This document shows, one piece after another, positions 61,977-64,000 of a stretch of DNA of 64,000 bases (the first letter of the stretch is position 1; every line of letters starts with the position of its first letter). The notes under the pieces were generated by a model. That model saw nothing but the letters and a program-made list of their open reading frames with translations. It was not told the DNA's origin and searched no databases. The stretch comes from Lachnospiraceae bacterium (GTDB lineage: Bacteria; Bacillota; Clostridia; Lachnospirales; Lachnospiraceae): NCBI GenBank assembly GCA_902363665.1, contig CABJAW010000005.1, forward strand, positions 124,001-188,000, given 5' to 3'. The position numbers and the translations under genes were made by a program.

Positions 61977-63926
61977 ATGAATGCAGGATATGTTCGTCTC
62001 TCCAGAGACGATGATAAAAGGAATTATGTTTCCATAGAGAATCAGAAGCTGATTATCAACCAGTATGCAGCAGATCATGGTGTGGTTATTGACCGCTGGT
62101 ATGAAGATGATGGCATTTCCGGCTATATTTTTGACAGACCGGGATTTCAGCAGATGATGGCTGATCTGGATAAAGATATTGATACTGTATATGTCAAAGA
62201 CTTTTCACGCCTTGGCAGACATAATGCAAAGGTGCTGTTGCTTCTGGATGAATTTCAGGAACGTGGAAAACATCTGGTTGTGATTGATGATAATTACGAT
62301 TCCATGAATTCCAGTGACGATACGATTGGTATTAAAACGTGGTTTAATGAGCGATATGTTAAAGACACCAGTAAAAAAATCAAACGTGCCATAGGTGCCA
62401 GACAGAAAGAAGGAACACTGATTACCAGACCACCGTTTGGGTATTGCCGTAATGAAAAGGATAAGACTGTTCTGGAAATTGTACCAAAAGAAGCAGAATA
62501 CATTAAGCAAATTTATGACTTATATCTTTCCGGTTCCGGCTACCGCAAGATTGCCACATATTTAACCGAACATGGGGCACCTACTCCATCTATGATACAG
62601 CGTGAACGTGAAATAGAAGAAGGCAGATTGTCCAAAAGACAGGTAGCTTCTAAATGGTCTGATGCTATGGTAAAAGAGATTCTGGATAATGATTTTTACA
62701 TTGGTACCTTTCGCCTGAAAAAACGTGCAAGGAATACGGTTCATGGCAAAGATAAACGTGTGCCAAAGGAAGAACAATGTATTTTTGAGAATCATCACCC
62801 GGCAATTATTGATAAGGCTACTTTTGCTCTGGTACAGGAATTAAAGGAAAAACGTAACCGTACCAATTATCGGGGAAGTCGGGGACAATGGTTAGGTTCA
62901 GAAATTCCGAATCCTTTTGGCAGTTGTCTGTTCTGTAAGGACTGTGGTAGCCGCCTTACGCCAATCAAACGCCAGACATCCAGCAGGGAACGGAAATATT
63001 ACATCTGCACTACTTATAATACCAAGGGCAGACGTTATTGCTCCAAAGCGCATTTAATTGAAGAGGATGACCTGATGGAAGATGTTCTGACCTATATTAA
63101 GATGTGCCGAAATGCTCTCTGTGAAGTTATTTCCACTTATGACTTAAAGGATTTTGAAGCCGAAAAGAAAACGATAGAGGAAAAACGGCAGGAATTGTAC
63201 ACAGCCATCAATGAGCGAAAAAATCAACTGAAAGTTCTGCTTACCCAGAAAGTAAAAGATCTGGCAGTTGCTGCAGGAAATGAAGATTTAATCAATGAGA
63301 TTTACGATTCTATGCAGAAAGATTTGCTTGCTCAGATTCATGGTCTGGAAATGCAGATAAAGGACCTGAATGAAACTGCCATAGAGACACCTGATGTAAA
63401 GGATAAACTGAAAAACGCCCTTGCGGTGGTGGATAAAATCATTGCTGGTGAAAGCCTTGACCGAAGAGATATTGAACTTCTGATTGAAAAAATCGTAGTG
63501 GACGAAGATGGAATGCCGGAAATCACATTGAAATATGGCTTATCCAATCTGATCAGTTACAGTCCTGCCGATGAAATGAACCGTAGAGAAAATACCATTA
63601 TTGCGATTGTGATGAAACTGATTACAGAGGATGAACGGGGGTATACTTCTGCAAAATATCTGTCAGAGCATATCACTGACCTTGGATTCAAAAAAACAAA
63701 GCAGAGTATACTTCCATATATGGAGCTGATGAAAGGACTTGGGATTCTTGAATCCACAGATAATCCATTGAAGCCATACAATATTGTAAAATCAAAAGAA
63801 GAAATCACGCAGCTTACCAAAGACTATCTGCCAGATATATCGGCAGAGATCACTGCGAAACAAATATCAGGCAATTATTTACATGGTATTAGTTATGACA
63901 GGCGGCATGCCGGAAATGGTATTTGA
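61977..63926 (+). CDS. large serine recombinase (integrase)
   Basis: 649 residues. Resolvase domain with catalytic Ser9 in YVRLSRDDDK and the FSRLGRHNAKVLLLLDEF block; recombinase domain YKIAT-like YRKIATYLTEHG; zinc ribbon CLFCKDCGSRL...CTTYNTKGRRYC; then a long coiled coil. It integrates and excises the element. A possible promoter is TTGATA (61915) with an 18-bp spacer to CATAAT (61939). The last seven residues (after about residue 642) and the stop codon are encoded beyond the attachment core, in host DNA, so the protein has a chimeric C-terminus and its end would differ at another site. Confidence 0.95.
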   Translation: MNAGYVRLSRDDDKRNYVSIENQKLIINQYAADHGVVIDRWYEDDGISGYIFDRPGFQQMMADLDKDIDTVYVKDFSRLGRHNAKVLLLLDEFQERGKHLVVIDDNYDSMNSSDDTIGIKTWFNERYVKDTSKKIKRAIGARQKEGTLITRPPFGYCRNEKDKTVLEIVPKEAEYIKQIYDLYLSGSGYRKIATYLTEHGAPTPSMIQREREIEEGRLSKRQVASKWSDAMVKEILDNDFYIGTFRLKKRARNTVHGKDKRVPKEEQCIFENHHPAIIDKATFALVQELKEKRNRTNYRGSRGQWLGSEIPNPFGSCLFCKDCGSRLTPIKRQTSSRERKYYICTTYNTKGRRYCSKAHLIEEDDLMEDVLTYIKMCRNALCEVISTYDLKDFEAEKKTIEEKRQELYTAINERKNQLKVLLTQKVKDLAVAAGNEDLINEIYDSMQKDLLAQIHGLEMQIKDLNETAIETPDVKDKLKNALAVVDKIIAGESLDRRDIELLIEKIVVDEDGMPEITLKYGLSNLISYSPADEMNRRENTIIAIVMKLITEDERGYTSAKYLSEHITDLGFKKTKQSILPYMELMKGLGILESTDNPLKPYNIVKSKEEITQLTKDYLPDISAEITAKQISGNYLHGISYDRRHAGNGI

Positions 63927-64000
63927 ATATATCCTCCGCCAGAACGGTATCGATCCATCCGAGGTGAAAATTGATCAGAGTATCGATTTTGGTTCGACGG
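63907..64000 (+). pseudogene. NMT1/SsuA-like binding protein, 3' part (runs off the window)
   Basis: The frame reads MPEMVFEYILRQNGIDPSEV then KIDQSIDFGST and continues past the window edge. Joined to GGRKGG at 59806 it restores the family block RKGGMPEM. The element right end adds in-frame ATGs at 63883 and 63895, which could allow translation of the fragment, though no good ribosome site is present. Confidence 0.9.

Larger units (their letters stand above)
59807..63906 (+). mobile_element. 4.1-kb serine-recombinase integrative element
   Basis: The two copies of the target core are GGTGGC at 59801-59806 and GGCGGC at 63901-63906, exactly 4100 bp apart. Outside them lie the two halves of one binding-protein gene. 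Cargo: PemK-like toxin gene, a small protein, an ASCH protein and the large serine recombinase. Short subterminal inverted repeats ATGTAAAT (59819) and ATTTACAT (63877) are present. The whole interval is more AT-rich than the flanks. No conjugation or replication genes are present. The stretch 59825-60105 holds no gene or structure that I can name. Confidence 0.9.

Overview
The window looks like chromosomal DNA of a gut-type Clostridia, most likely a Lachnospiraceae. The signs are the addA, yfhO, murB, rapZ, whiA, HPr-like gene order, several sugar-uptake clusters each with its own LacI or AraC regulator, and strong AGGAGG ribosome sites. Species cannot be named from sequence alone. No rRNA, tRNA, CRISPR array or riboswitch was recognised.

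Layout. 1-10142: housekeeping run (3' end of addA, a YfhO membrane protein, an aminotransferase, murB, rapZ, whiA, a Crh-like HPr, a nucleotidyltransferase). 10143-36591: hemicellulose-type carbohydrate region. It holds a LacI regulator, a CUT1 sugar importer without its own ATPase, an AraC regulator, a YicI-like alpha-xylosidase, a CE2 acetyl esterase, a complete Opp/Dpp-type importer, a GH3 beta-glucosidase, a GH2 beta-mannosidase, and a Gfo/Idh/MocA oxidoreductase fused to a LuxR-type DNA-binding domain. 36592-39678: a repeat-rich sortase-anchored surface protein and a small secreted protein. 40022-46615: an oligopeptide/nickel-type ABC importer operon bracketed by two paralogous SAM methyltransferases, followed on the other strand by a 47-codon ORF. 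47155-54528: LacI regulator with a GH32 enzyme, a MATE exporter, guanine deaminase, and two tandem membrane paralogues of unknown function. 54693-64000: a MATE exporter and a divergent AraC gene, which is split by an IS200/IS605 element, then an NMT1/SsuA-like binding-protein gene, which is split by a 4.1-kb serine-recombinase element. Both halves of each broken gene are visible.

Mobile and repeated DNA is plentiful. Three full copies of a 142-bp MITE-like element are present; two are identical and lie in opposite orientation on either side of the alpha-xylosidase gene. There is also an IS607 element, an IS200/IS605 element, two families of intergenic palindromes, and a 163-bp imperfect palindrome before the surface-protein gene.

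How the genes fit together (inference): acetylated hemicellulose oligosaccharides are taken up by the CUT1 and Opp-type importers. They would be deacetylated by the CE2 enzyme and trimmed by alpha-xylosidase, beta-glucosidase and beta-mannosidase, under LacI, AraC and possibly the oxidoreductase-LuxR fusion. The least explained parts are that fusion, with 30-bp operator-like repeats just upstream, and the methyltransferase/ABC/methyltransferase operon.
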